Positions 1 through 8,202 of a DNA stretch of 64,000 nucleotides are shown in pieces (within the stretch, counting starts at the first letter, position 1; the number at the start of each line of letters is the position of its first letter). This DNA is from Hymenobacter nitidus (GTDB lineage: Bacteria > Bacteroidota > Bacteroidia > Cytophagales > Hymenobacteraceae). A model generated the notes under the pieces. That model was not told the origin of the DNA. It worked only from the letters and a program-made list of their open reading frames with translations, and did not search any database. Position numbers and translations under genes: made by a program. Where the stretch lies: assembly GCF_020447315.1 (NCBI RefSeq), contig NZ_JAJADQ010000002.1, forward strand, positions 587,254 through 651,253. The letters are read 5' to 3'.

Positions 1-154
1 ATTTTGCCTGGGCCAATTGCTTACTTCGCTGAGCAGCAGAAACGGCTGGCTTGGGTATCGGTACTGGCCGCGCGTCCCAGCGGTTCAAACCGTTCTGCGC
101 CCAGGCAGGAGCACTGAGCACAAGTACCAGCACTAGTGAGAATAAACGGCGCAT
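1..154 (-). CDS. Secreted protein, N-terminal fragment (runs off the window)
   Basis: Reading the minus strand from the ATG at 154 gives an uninterrupted frame to the window edge, about 51 residues. The first 20 or so residues are a clear Sec signal peptide: MRR, then a Leu/Val-rich core and an AWA-Q cleavage site. The mature start is polar (NGLNRWDARPVP). Only the N-terminus is visible, so no family can be named. The next gene upstream (388-639, also minus strand) is separated by a terminator and a repeat, so this gene is probably transcribed on its own. The ATG was chosen because the signal peptide begins there. Confidence 0.6.
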   Translation of the reverse strand, partial: MRRLFSLVLVLVLSAPAWAQNGLNRWDARPVPIPKPAVSAAQRSKQLAQAK

Positions 155-295
155 GCGTGTAATAGCAAAAAAGCAAAACTCGGGTGGCCAGCTAAGTAAA
201 ATATCAGCCTCCCCAGGGCCAATTCAATGTAACGAAGTTCACCCTCTGGCACTGCATACTTAGCTCACTGAACGTTACTCATCATAGCATGGAGG

Positions 296-320
296 AAGGT
301 CCTTCGCAAGCTTAGGATGA
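296..320. repeat. Dispersed intergenic repeat, single arm (family A)
   Basis: The stretch AAGGTCCTTCGCAAG followed by CTTAGGATGA matches, with one change, both arms of the inverted repeat at 4519-4600. It lies in the non-coding gap 155-387, where I see nothing else apart from the terminator at 335-363. It looks like a REP-type sequence. Confidence 0.6.
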
Positions 321-334
321 CAGACGGAAAAATA

Positions 335-363
335 AAAAAGCCGCCCGTAAAGGCGGCTTTTTC
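335..363 (-). terminator. Intrinsic terminator
   Basis: The stem AAAAAGCCGCC / GGCGGCTTTTT has a 6-nt loop and U-tracts in both directions. It sits 25 nt past the stop of the minus-strand gene 388-639, which it most likely ends. Confidence 0.75.
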
Positions 364-387
364 AACAACTGAGCTTCAGGCAGCTTC

Positions 388-639
388 TCACAGCGACTTG
401 GTCACGGGCGTAATGGCGGCCGGCGTGGTTTCGGCGGGCTTTACTGAGGCCGTTTTCGCGCCTTTTTTCATGCAGCAGGAAGGCGTGGTGGCCGTGCTGC
501 CGGTGCTGGCGCACTGGGCTTTCATTTCCGTGGAGCAGGCTTCTTTCTTGCCTTTTTTGCCTTTTTCGTCTTTGCCGTCGTGGGCGGAAGCGGTGCCAAC
601 GAAGGCAAACAAAGTCAGGGCGAGCAGGACGTTTTTCAT
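388..639 (-). CDS. Small secreted Lys/Cys-containing protein, unknown function
   Basis: This 83-residue protein starts at the ATG at 639, where a good signal peptide begins (MKNVLLALTLFAFVGTASA, then HDG). A longer frame upstream to 726 adds 29 residues with no signal character, so I reject it. The mature part opens with a Lys/Asp/Gly-rich stretch (KDEKGKKGKKE). Four cysteines follow, one pair adjacent (SCC), within Thr/Ala-rich sequence. The cysteines and charged stretch might bind metal or form disulfides in the periplasm, but that is speculation. I do not recognise the family. A strong terminator follows the stop codon. Confidence 0.65.
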   Translation of the reverse strand: MKNVLLALTLFAFVGTASAHDGKDEKGKKGKKEACSTEMKAQCASTGSTATTPSCCMKKGAKTASVKPAETTPAAITPVTKSL

Positions 640-763
640 GGATAGATATCTTAGGAAGTGAGGAAACAAAAGCCGGCGGGGCGTGGTTGGCTCCCTGGTG
701 CCTCTAAAGTACAAAAGCGGCGGCAAAGTCCGACGCCAACCGAGGCAGCTTTTTCCTGATGTT

Positions 764-785
764 GCCGCCGCCCCGGGGCGGCGGC
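764..785. repeat. Perfect 22-bp GC palindrome before the RND gene
   Basis: GCCGCCGCCCC is followed directly by its reverse complement GGGGCGGCGGC, with no loop. It ends 13 nt before the ATG at 799, so it lies in the leader of the exporter gene. It could act as a dyad operator or as a leader hairpin; there is no U-tract, so it is not an ordinary terminator. Confidence 0.55.
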
Positions 786-798
786 CCTAGCCCACCGA

Positions 799-3099
799 AT
801 GCCGCTTCGCAAACTCAGTTACCTCACCCTGCTCGGCCTGGCCCTGATGACGGCCGTGAGCGTCTATTTCGTGGCCCAGCTGCGGTTCAACTACAATTTC
901 AACGACTTCTACCCCGCCGGCGACCCGGACCTGGACTACTACGAGCAGTACTCGGCCCGCTACGGCAACGACAACGACTACGTGCTGCTGGGCGTGGAGG
1001 CCCCGGCCGGCCGCTCGGTGTTCGAGCCCGGGTTTCTAACCAAGGTCGATTCGCTCACGCGCTTTATCCAGCAGCGCCGCCACGTGGTGCACGTCACCTC
1101 GCCCACCAACGCCGCCAACCCCGTGGTCGAGGGTTTCGGCGTGTTCAACATTCCGTATCTGCACCCCCAGGAACCGGCCCGCCGCGCCCAGGACTCGGTG
1201 CTGGTGTACCGCACGCCGGGCCTGGTCGACAACCTGATTGCCCGCGACGCGCGCTCGGTGACCATCCTGTTTCAGACCACGCCCAACCTGAGCAAGCCCC
1301 CCGGCGACTCCCTGCTGGCGGCCGTGCGTACCGAGCTCAGCCGCCAGGGCATCGCCGAAACCGAGTACCACATGGCCGGCAAGATGGTGGCCCAGTCGGT
1401 GTTTGTCGACCGGCTGCAGTGGGAACTGGTCGTGTTCATGAGCTTGTCGGTGGTGCTGGTCACGGTGCTGCTCTGGTTCACGTTTCGCACCTGGTGGGGC
1501 GTGGTGCTGCCGCTGGTGGTGGTCATGGGGGCCATTATCTGGGGCCTGGGGCTGATGAGCGCCTGCGGGGTCAGCATCGACTTGATGACGGCCCTGCTGC
1601 CCATCATGCTCTTCGTGGTAGGCATGTCCGACACGATTCACATCATCACGCGCTACAGCACCGAGCTGGGCTACGGAGCCAGCAAAAAGGATTCGTTGCT
1701 GATTGCCCTGAAGGAATCGGGCTTCGGCTCGGGCTTGTCGGCTTTGACCACCAGCATCGGCTTTTTCACCCTGATGACCAGCACTATCCGGCCGATTTAC
1801 AACTTCGGGCTGTTTACCGGCATTTCGGTGCTGCTCACCTTTATTCTCTCCTTTACCCTGCTGCCGGCCATGCTCGTGCTCCTGCGCAAGCCCCAGCTGC
1901 GGGTGCCGCGCCAGGAAGGCCACAGCTGGGACGGGGTGCTGGGCCGCATGTTTCGCAACGTGCTGGCCCACCGGCGGCTGGTAGTGGGCCTGAGCGCCCT
2001 GATTCTGATTGGCTCGGTGGCCTCGGCCTCCCGCATCCGCATCAACTCGTCTTTGCTCGACGACCTGTCGAAAAACGACCCGGTGAAGCTGGACTTCGTG
2101 TTTTTCGAGCAGAACTTCGCCGGGGTGCGACCCTTTGAGCTGGCGTTGCAGCCGGCCACGGGCCGCAGCATCTACGATTTGCAGGTGCTGCGCGAAACCG
2201 AGGAAATCGAGGGGTACCTGCAGCAAACCTACGGGCTGAATTTCGTGGCCTCGCCCGTGACCATCATCAAATCGGTGCGCAAAGCCCTGAACGGCGGCCT
2301 GCTGGAGGAGTACCGCCTGCCCGCCTCCGAGGCCGAGCTAACCCAGCTGGTGCGCCGCGTGAAGCTGTTTCGCAAGAAGCCCGAGTTCCGGGCCCTGGTG
2401 CTGCCCGACGGCACCGAGGGCCGCCTCACCGGCCGCATGCCCGACGTGGGCAGCGTGCGGGCCGAGGCCCTGAACGCCGATTTGCGCCGGTTTCTGAGCC
2501 AGAACACCGACCCGAAAGTGCTGCAAACGCGCCTGACGGGCTCGGCCAACCTCATCGACAAAAACAACGAAAACCTCACGCTCAACATGATTACGGGTAT
2601 GAGCATCGACATTGTGATGGTCACGCTCATCGTGCTCTTCCTGTTCCGCAGCGTGCGCATGACCATCGTGGTGCTCATCCCGAACCTGGTGCCGATTCTG
2701 GTGGTGGCCGGCGTGATGGGTCTGGCCGGGGTGAGCATGAAGGTGAGCACCAGCATCATTTTCACCATTGCCTTCGGTATTGCCGTCGACGACACGATTC
2801 ACTTCATCAGCAAGCTCAAGCTGACGCTGCTGCAGGAGCCCAGCCTGTTCAAGGCCGTGCGCAAAACCTACCTGATGGCCGGCAAAGCCGTCATCGTGAC
2901 TTCCCTGATTCTGGTCGGCGGCTTCAGCACCCTCATTTTCTCCTCCTTCGACGGTACCTTCTACGTGGGCCTGCTCATCGGCCTGACCCTGCTCTTCGGC
3001 GTGGTGGCCGAGCTGACCTTGCTGCCCATTCTCATTCTGTACTTCTACAAGCACAAGCCCCAGGAAATCCGCCAGCCCGTGCCTCTGCTCACGGAATAG
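799..3099 (+). CDS. RND superfamily (MMPL-type) transporter
   Basis: This 766-residue inner-membrane protein has the duplicated RND plan. One N-terminal helix (about 7-27) precedes a large periplasmic domain (28-205) and a block of five helices (210-365). The pattern then repeats with a helix near 395-415, a second periplasmic domain and a final helix block (595-745). Helix 4 carries GMSDTIHI and its counterpart in the second half carries AVDDTIHF, the acidic residues used for proton coupling in this superfamily. The length and single-chain layout fit MMPL/'predicted exporter' proteins rather than AcrB, which is about 1050 residues. No membrane-fusion protein or TolC-like gene is adjacent, so the cargo is unknown; lipids or hopanoids are typical for relatives. 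Confidence 0.88.
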   Translation: MPLRKLSYLTLLGLALMTAVSVYFVAQLRFNYNFNDFYPAGDPDLDYYEQYSARYGNDNDYVLLGVEAPAGRSVFEPGFLTKVDSLTRFIQQRRHVVHVTSPTNAANPVVEGFGVFNIPYLHPQEPARRAQDSVLVYRTPGLVDNLIARDARSVTILFQTTPNLSKPPGDSLLAAVRTELSRQGIAETEYHMAGKMVAQSVFVDRLQWELVVFMSLSVVLVTVLLWFTFRTWWGVVLPLVVVMGAIIWGLGLMSACGVSIDLMTALLPIMLFVVGMSDTIHIITRYSTELGYGASKKDSLLIALKESGFGSGLSALTTSIGFFTLMTSTIRPIYNFGLFTGISVLLTFILSFTLLPAMLVLLRKPQLRVPRQEGHSWDGVLGRMFRNVLAHRRLVVGLSALILIGSVASASRIRINSSLLDDLSKNDPVKLDFVFFEQNFAGVRPFELALQPATGRSIYDLQVLRETEEIEGYLQQTYGLNFVASPVTIIKSVRKALNGGLLEEYRLPASEAELTQLVRRVKLFRKKPEFRALVLPDGTEGRLTGRMPDVGSVRAEALNADLRRFLSQNTDPKVLQTRLTGSANLIDKNNENLTLNMITGMSIDIVMVTLIVLFLFRSVRMTIVVLIPNLVPILVVAGVMGLAGVSMKVSTSIIFTIAFGIAVDDTIHFISKLKLTLLQEPSLFKAVRKTYLMAGKAVIVTSLILVGGFSTLIFSSFDGTFYVGLLIGLTLLFGVVAELTLLPILILYFYKHKPQEIRQPVPLLTE

Positions 3100-3104
3100 T
3101 TTTC

Positions 3105-3245
3105 TAATGTGCTGATGTGCTAATATGGGGAATGTGCTAACCCGTGTCATTGCGAGCGAAGCGCGGCAATCTGTCCTCTGCGCAGTACGATACGCTCTTT
3201 CACCAGAAAGCCCTTGCCCGTTAGCAACAGGAAAGGGCTTTTCAG
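3105..3245. repeat. Composite palindromic element, copy 1 (right arm degenerate)
   Basis: The left part has short AATGTGCT-type units (3105-3140), then GTGTCATTGCGAGCGAAG and GCGGCAATCTGTCCTCTG (to 3180). It continues into an inner hairpin with arms AAAGCCCTT (3207-3215) and AAGGGCTTT (3233-3241). The same order occurs at 37063-37312 and, without the AATGTGCT units, at 26604-26760. Here the right outer arm is missing or diverged. The inner hairpin may terminate the RND gene transcript. Confidence 0.65.
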
Positions 3246-3287
3246 TTAAGTATGCTCCACACATTTCAGCCTCGGTCATTATGAAGG

Positions 3288-3779
3288 CTAAGGCTTGGCC
3301 AGGATGAGCCCAAAAGGAGTGGACATCGGCCCCTCATCGTAGTTATTGATGTAGACGACCATCGGCTTCGGATTATTTATCCAGGTTACTTCGTACGCAT
3401 TGAGAACGGCCATACCGTTGGCAATACCGTTGGGGGTTTTGAATGGGCAGCAGCTACCCATGCGTCGGTAACTGATTTCCTGACCTTGCGGGCCTCGCAA
3501 AGTGTTCAGAAAACTGAAGACGTTCCGACTTTTAGGATTCGTTTTATCACCCACGCAAACGGGGTTCTTTTGCGTTACCCCGTAGGTAGAGTCTGCGCTC
3601 AAAGTCACTCCCGTGGCGGGTGGTACTACCTGCCGGGCCTTATCGTAGTAGCTTTGGGGAATATTATTAGACCCCATAATTCTGGGGTTGGCATCCGTTC
3701 CAGAATCTGATTGCGCCCATCCACAAGTGGGAATACCGAGCATTAACGTCAGACTTAATGAGTAAAATATACGTTTCAT
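3288..3779 (-). CDS. Secreted conserved hypothetical protein
   Basis: This 163-residue protein has a signal peptide (about 1-22, ending GWA-Q). The mature part contains FSFLNTLRGPQGQEISYRR, then GSCCPFKTPNG, then YEVTW and VVYINNYDEG. I recall this pattern from a Bacteroidota family that databases often label '2-dehydro-3-deoxyphosphooctonate aldolase'. The sequence has no resemblance to the KdsA barrel, and a signal peptide would be wrong for that enzyme. The adjacent cysteine pair may form a disulfide or bind metal. Coding is AT-richer than in its neighbours. The function is unknown. Confidence 0.65.
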   Translation of the reverse strand: MKRIFYSLSLTLMLGIPTCGWAQSDSGTDANPRIMGSNNIPQSYYDKARQVVPPATGVTLSADSTYGVTQKNPVCVGDKTNPKSRNVFSFLNTLRGPQGQEISYRRMGSCCPFKTPNGIANGMAVLNAYEVTWINNPKPMVVYINNYDEGPMSTPFGLILAKP

Positions 3780-3833
3780 TAGCTCGATTTACAGAAAAAA
3801 AGACCTTTCCTCCGACTCCTACCCTCTTTTGCC

Positions 3834-4445
3834 TTGAACCATCCATTCGTTTTGCTCCGGTTTTCTTTTTTACTGCTCTCAGCGAGTCTGACCTTAAGTA
3901 CCGTTTATGCTCAGGCCCCTACTGCCCCTGTGCCCACCCAACCCGACCTCATAACGCCCCTGATTCAGGAGCGCGAAGCGCTGATTCGCCAGTATGAGGA
4001 GGCCAGCGCCCAGCGCAACGCCTTTCTGGCCAACAAGCCTTCGAAAAAAGACCTCCAGGAAGTGGTGGATGCGCTCAAGGGCATTATCCGCAAGGACACC
4101 GAGATTGTAAAGGCCCTGAAGGAGTCGTCCATTCGGCGCACGGCGACCATCGTGGCCGAAAAAACCCAGGCCGAGCGCCAGGTAACCGTGGCCCAGGGTG
4201 ACCAGTCGATGACCCGGGAGCGGTTCTACGACCTGGAAAACCAGATTCAGAACCTGCAGATCCGGGACAAGCAGCGCGAAAAGAAGCTGCTGGAGGCCCA
4301 GGCCGCTGCCACCGAGGCCGAGGGTGCCCGCACCAGCCGGGAGCTGATTGCCGCCGGGCTGGCCGCCCTCTGCATTGCCCTGCTCTGGTATATCTTCAAG
4401 CTGCGCGGACAGGTGCGCCCCGCCCGCCGTGCCGTGCGCCGGTAA
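3834..4445 (+). CDS. Secreted/membrane-anchored coiled-coil protein
   Basis: This 203-residue protein starts at a TTG (3834), chosen because the signal peptide begins exactly there (hydrophobic core, cleavage after VYA). After a Pro-rich linker, residues 45-165 are highly charged with heptad character and should form a long coiled coil. A C-terminal hydrophobic helix (ELIAAGLAALCIALLWYIF) is followed by an Arg-rich tail (RPARRAVRR). The layout is a periplasmic coiled coil tethered by its C-terminus, with a basic cytosolic end. I do not recognise the family. It could be a structural or scaffold protein. Confidence 0.65.
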   Translation: MNHPFVLLRFSFLLLSASLTLSTVYAQAPTAPVPTQPDLITPLIQEREALIRQYEEASAQRNAFLANKPSKKDLQEVVDALKGIIRKDTEIVKALKESSIRRTATIVAEKTQAERQVTVAQGDQSMTRERFYDLENQIQNLQIRDKQREKKLLEAQAAATEAEGARTSRELIAAGLAALCIALLWYIFKLRGQVRPARRAVRR

Positions 4446-4518
4446 GTTGATTATTACGCTCCTTTAGAAAGCATGCCGAGTAGAGCCAGCCAGTTCGTGC
4501 GCCATCGTAATTAAGTAT

Positions 4519-4600
4519 CATCCTGAGCTTGCGAAGGACCTTATCACACCAGAACCGGCTTAGGTCTTTCGTGACAAGGTCCTTCGCAAGCTCAGGATGA
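4519..4600. repeat. Inverted repeat with perfect 24-bp arms (family A)
   Basis: The left arm 4519-4542 (CATCCTGAGCTTGCGAAG...) is the exact reverse complement of 4576-4599, with a 33-nt loop. One arm recurs at 296-320. It lies in the gap 4446-4627, between two plus-strand genes. It is a REP/BIME-like element that would fold into a long hairpin when transcribed. Confidence 0.75.
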
Positions 4601-4627
4601 CGGCCAGACTTTTTTTCTTCACTGCCT

Positions 4628-4978
4628 ATGCTTATTCCCGCCGCTCAATACCTGACCTACGCGGAGGCGGTGCAGCTGTATAATGAGCTGTTGGCGGCGG
4701 AAATCAACTCCCTGGTCAAAACCTGCGGGCCGCCTTCCTTTCCCTTCGGCGACGGTATCTGGTACCAACTGCTGATTGAGGAAGCCGATGCGGATGCCGC
4801 CCGGGAGCTGGTAGTGCACTTCGAGGCCCAGCGCACCAGCCTTACCGTGCTGCGCTGCCCCCGCTGCGGCGCCCCCGACCCGCAGCTCCTGGCCCGGCCC
4901 GGCTTTTGGCGGCGCCTGTACTACGCTGGCACTACGCTCTACCGGTGCGCCGGCTGCGGCCGCAATTTTTCCGCGTAA
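4628..4978 (+). CDS. DUF2007-like domain plus C-terminal zinc ribbon
   Basis: This 116-residue cytosolic protein has two parts. Residues 10-70 resemble the small ferredoxin-like DUF2007 ('putative signal transducing') fold: a helix AEAVQLYNELLAAEI, then GDGIWYQLLI and a helix DADAARELVVHF. Residues 76-114 hold two Cys pairs, RCPRCG and YRCAGCG, spaced as a zinc ribbon. DUF2007 proteins with a zinc ribbon are common in Bacteroidota but have no proven role. The gene stands alone, with a repeat before it and a 160-nt gap after it. Confidence 0.65.
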   Translation: MLIPAAQYLTYAEAVQLYNELLAAEINSLVKTCGPPSFPFGDGIWYQLLIEEADADAARELVVHFEAQRTSLTVLRCPRCGAPDPQLLARPGFWRRLYYAGTTLYRCAGCGRNFSA

Positions 4979-5137
4979 CACGCTTTTTATCAGGTCTTAA
5001 GCCATTGCGCTATACAGCCCCGCCGGTTGCGCCGCGGGACTTTTGCAGCTTTTACCGGTTATCACGTACAGTATTTCGCCGGGCAACTCGTCTGCCGGCG
5101 TAGAACGTATTCCGTGTTTACCTTTTCTATCCCCAGT

Positions 5138-6001
5138 ATGGCTAACGACACCACAACCGCACCCGCCAAAACTTTCGCCCTGGGCGGCGACCTGACCATT
5201 AACCGCATGGGCTACGGTGCCATGCGCATCACCGGCGACGGTATCTGGGGTCCGCCCCAGGACCACGCCGAATCCATCCGGGTGCTGCAGCGCGCCGTGG
5301 AATTGGGCATCAACTTCATCGACACGGCCGACAGCTACGGCCCCAACGTGTCGGAGGAGCTGATTGCCGAGGCCCTGCACCCCTACGCTAAGGGCCTGAT
5401 TATCGGCACCAAGGGCGGCCTGCTGCGCACCGGGCCCAACCAGTGGCCCATCGACGCCAGCCCCGAGCACCTGAAACAGGCTTTGGAAGGCAGCCTGCAG
5501 CGTCTTAAGCTCGACCAGATTGACCTCTACCAGCTCCACCGCGTCGACCCCGAAGTGCCGTTTGAGAAGACCCTGGAATTCCTGCAAAAGGCCCAGGAAG
5601 ACGGCCTGATCAAGCACATCGGCCTCTCGGAAGTAACCGTGGAGCAGATTCAGCAGGCCCAGCAGTACGTGAAAGTAGTGTCGGTGCAGAACATGTACAG
5701 CGTGGACAACCGCAAGTGGGAGGCCGAGCTGGAGTTCTGCGAGCAGAACGGCCTGGCCTTTATTCCGTGGTACCCGCTGGCCGGCGGCAACGAGCAGGCC
5801 CTGAGCAAGCTCACCCAGATTGGCGAGAAGCACGGCGCTACCAAGCAGCAGGTGGCCCTAAGCTGGCTGCTGCACCGCTCCCCCAATATCCTGCTGATTC
5901 CGGGCACCTCGAAAGTAAAGCACCTGGAAGAAAACGTGAAAGCGGCCGACATTCAACTCTCGGCCGAGGATATGGCCGCGCTGGAAAACTTCGGTAGCTA
6001 A
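5138..6001 (+). CDS. Aldo/keto reductase
   Basis: This 287-residue NADPH-dependent oxidoreductase is of the AKR (beta/alpha)8-barrel family. The catalytic tetrad is visible: Asp62 (DTAD), Tyr67 (SYGPN), Lys92 (GTKGG) and His134 (QLHR). The C-terminal nucleotide-binding signature is IPGTSKVKHLEEN. The ATG at 5138 was chosen because the fold begins a few residues later; an earlier start at 5027 would add a non-homologous extension. The substrate is unknown; AKRs of this type reduce small aldehydes and ketones. A strong terminator follows. It lies upstream of the ethanolamine genes, but nothing in the sequence ties it to them. Confidence 0.88.
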   Translation: MANDTTTAPAKTFALGGDLTINRMGYGAMRITGDGIWGPPQDHAESIRVLQRAVELGINFIDTADSYGPNVSEELIAEALHPYAKGLIIGTKGGLLRTGPNQWPIDASPEHLKQALEGSLQRLKLDQIDLYQLHRVDPEVPFEKTLEFLQKAQEDGLIKHIGLSEVTVEQIQQAQQYVKVVSVQNMYSVDNRKWEAELEFCEQNGLAFIPWYPLAGGNEQALSKLTQIGEKHGATKQQVALSWLLHRSPNILLIPGTSKVKHLEENVKAADIQLSAEDMAALENFGS

Positions 6002-6030
6002 GCCGGCGGCCCCGGCCAACCCTCTTGCCC

Positions 6031-6080
6031 ACCCGGCCCGTACGGAGTACTCCAGCAGTGCTTCGTGCGGGCCGGGTTTT
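6031..6080 (+). terminator. Intrinsic terminator after the aldo/keto reductase
   Basis: The arms ACCCGGCCCG (6031-6040) and CGGGCCGGGT (6068-6077) are followed by TTTTC. The stem is perfect over 10 bp with a 27-nt loop. Confidence 0.65.
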
Positions 6081-6134
6081 CTTGTGCCTAGTCTGCCGCC
6101 GCACCTTACTTTACTATCCACTAACACCTTATCC

Positions 6135-6635
6135 ATGAACCACTTCCTTGCCCTCGGACTGACCCTGGGTGCCGCCCTTACTCCCCCCGGCGCCCGGGCC
6201 CAGACGGCCGCCCCGTCCCCGAAATACGTCCGTACGCCCACCGGCTTTTTGCTGGTGCTGCGCCAGGGCGACAACGTCCTGCAGGAGCTGGAGCAGCTGG
6301 CCACCCGGGAAAAGATTGCCGGGGCCAGCCTGACGGGCCTGGGCTTCGTGCATCCCACGTTCGGCTTCTGGAACGGGCAAACCAAGACCTACGACCCCAA
6401 ATCCTTCCGCGACACGGAGCTGGCCAGCCTCACCGGCAGCATTGCCTGGAAGGAGGGCAAGCCCGCCCTGCACCTGCACGGCGTCGTGACCGACAAGACC
6501 TTCGCGGCCTATGGCGGCCACATTCTCGCTTTGGAAGTAAGTACCGGCTCGGTAGAAATTACCGTTACCCAGCATCCGCAGCGGCTGGTGCGGGAAGTGG
6601 ACGAGCGGAACGGAGCCACGGTAATGAGTTGGTAG
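6135..6635 (+). CDS. Secreted PPC (DUF296) domain protein
   Basis: This 166-residue protein has a signal peptide (1-22, ending ARA-Q) and then one PPC/DUF296 domain (about 33-148). The domain shows LRQGDNVLQELEQLA, the ASLTGLGF strand and the histidine cluster HLHG (113-115) with GGH (His129). In characterised bacterial PPC folds these histidines bind a metal ion and the domain trimerises. Plant relatives carry AT-hooks, which are absent here. The ATG at 6135 is fixed by the signal peptide. The gene ends 54 nt before the permease gene and could be co-transcribed with it. The biochemical role of the family is unproven. Confidence 0.75.
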   Translation: MNHFLALGLTLGAALTPPGARAQTAAPSPKYVRTPTGFLLVLRQGDNVLQELEQLATREKIAGASLTGLGFVHPTFGFWNGQTKTYDPKSFRDTELASLTGSIAWKEGKPALHLHGVVTDKTFAAYGGHILALEVSTGSVEITVTQHPQRLVREVDERNGATVMSW

Positions 6636-6689
6636 CACGGCGGTTATCGTCTACATTAGGCCGCTGGACTACCACTAGCAGCCGTGCCT

Positions 6690-8030
6690 ATGAAGACTTC
6701 TGCTCCTGCGGCTCCGGCCCTGAAGAAAGTGCTGCGGCCCCTGCACCTGTGGGCCCTGGCCGTGGGCCTGGTGATTTCGGGCGAGTATTTCGGCTGGAAC
6801 TACGGCTGGCAGGTGGCCGGGCCGGTAGGCTTTCTGGTGGCCACGCTGCTGGTAACGGTGCTCTACGTCACGTTTATTTTCAGCTTCACCGAGCTGACCA
6901 CGGCCATTCCGCACGCGGGCGGGCCGTTTGCCTATTCCTACCGCGCCTTTGGGCCCCTGGGCGGCCTGGTGGCCGGCTATGCCACGCTGGTAGAATTTCT
7001 GTTTGCCCCGCCGGCCATTGCCCTGGCTCTGGGCAGCTACGGCCATTTCCTGCACCCCCAGGTGCCGGTTCTGGGCTCGGCGCTGGCGTGCTACGTCGTC
7101 TTTATCGGCATCAACCTGCTGGGCATCAAGGAGGCAGCGTGGTTTTCTTTGGTGGTAACGCTGCTGGCCGTGGCCGAGCTGATGCTGTATATGAGCCTGG
7201 TAGCGCCGCACTTTCGGGTCAGCAACTTTCTGGCCCACCCGATGCCCCTGGGGGCGGCGGGCGTGTTTGCGGCCCTGCCATTTGCCATCTGGTTTTATCT
7301 GGCTATTGAGGGCGTAGCCATGGTGGCCGAGGAAGTCGAAAATCCGCGCAAAACCATTCCCCGGGGCTACCTCTACGGCCTGGGCACCCTGGTGCTGCTG
7401 GCCTTGGGTGTAATGGTGCTCACGGGCGGCGTGGCCGACTGGCGCCGGCTGAGCACCATCGACTACCCCCTGCCCGAGGCGCTGGGTATCGTGCTGGGCC
7501 GCCACAGCCGCTGGACGCAGCTATTTGCCAGCATCGGCCTGTTTGGCCTGGTGGCTTCGTTTCACGGCACCATCATCGGCTACTCGCGGCAGGTATTTGC
7601 CCTGGCCCGCAGCGGCTACCTGCCCGGGATGCTGGCCCGGGTCAATTCCCGGTTTCGGACGCCGCACTGGGCCCTGGCGGCTGGTGGCGGGGTGGGCGCA
7701 GTGGCCCTGCTTACCGGCACCACGGCCCAGGTAATCACGCTCTCGGTGCTGGGGGCGGTGGTGATGTACGCCATCAGCCTGCTCAGCCTGTTTGCCCTGC
7801 GCCGCCGGGAGCCTCACCTGGAGCGGCCTTTCACTGCGCCCTTTTACCCCTATTTTCCGCTGCTGGCGCTGGCTCTTACGCTGGTGAGCCTAGCCGCCAT
7901 CATCTATTACAACGGGCTACTGAGTCTGCTCTTCTTCGCGGGCCTGGGCGCCGCGCTGGGCCTTTATGTACTGCTGGGCCGGCACCGCCGCCCGCTGCCG
8001 GAAGATGCGCTGCTGGCCCCAGCGGAGTAG
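6690..8030 (+). CDS. eat: Ethanolamine permease-like APC transporter
   Basis: This 446-residue inner-membrane protein of the amino acid-polyamine-organocation family has about 12 helices. The N-terminal signature LWALAVGLVISGEYFGWNYG is characteristic of ethanolamine permeases, the Eat/TIGR00908 group. A typical APC segment follows (AEEVENPRKTIPRG, about 212-226). The assignment to ethanolamine is reinforced by eutB starting 172 nt downstream and eutC further on. A GTG six bases upstream is an alternative start. No exchanger partner is seen. It would import ethanolamine by proton or sodium symport; the coupling ion is not evident from the sequence. Confidence 0.82.
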   Translation: MKTSAPAAPALKKVLRPLHLWALAVGLVISGEYFGWNYGWQVAGPVGFLVATLLVTVLYVTFIFSFTELTTAIPHAGGPFAYSYRAFGPLGGLVAGYATLVEFLFAPPAIALALGSYGHFLHPQVPVLGSALACYVVFIGINLLGIKEAAWFSLVVTLLAVAELMLYMSLVAPHFRVSNFLAHPMPLGAAGVFAALPFAIWFYLAIEGVAMVAEEVENPRKTIPRGYLYGLGTLVLLALGVMVLTGGVADWRRLSTIDYPLPEALGIVLGRHSRWTQLFASIGLFGLVASFHGTIIGYSRQVFALARSGYLPGMLARVNSRFRTPHWALAAGGGVGAVALLTGTTAQVITLSVLGAVVMYAISLLSLFALRRREPHLERPFTAPFYPYFPLLALALTLVSLAAIIYYNGLLSLLFFAGLGAALGLYVLLGRHRRPLPEDALLAPAE

Positions 8031-8126
8031 TGCAACTTACCGCCGCATCTTCATAAAATGCAGCTTCTGAAAACAGAGAAATTCAAATCATCAACCAAGA
8101 GCTAGAATCTACAGCTAGAGCTAGAG

Positions 8127-8148
8127 CCCCTCTCCCTTTGGAGAGGGG
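8127..8148. repeat. Hairpin between permease gene and eutB
   Basis: CCCCTCTCC-CTTT-GGAGAGGGG forms a perfect 9-bp stem with a G-rich follow-on (TTGGGGGTGAGG). It is preceded by short CTAGAGCTAGAG-type reiterations. The sequence is typical of a dispersed Bacteroidota intergenic repeat. With no U-tract it is unlikely to be a full terminator, so read-through from the permease gene to eutB is possible. Confidence 0.5.
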
Positions 8149-8202
8149 GTTGGGGGTGAGGCGACTACCGCCAGAGCCCAATCACTGAAACCCGCTGCCG
8201 CC

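Noticed and set aside
759..2138. A 459-codon plus-strand frame overlapping the RND gene
   Set aside because: It is a frame-shifted shadow with Arg/Pro/Gly-rich translation; the RND frame has helices and the DDT motifs.
8041..8202. Possible terminator splitting the permease gene from eutB
   Set aside because: The hairpin at 8127-8148 lacks a U-tract and looks like a dispersed repeat.
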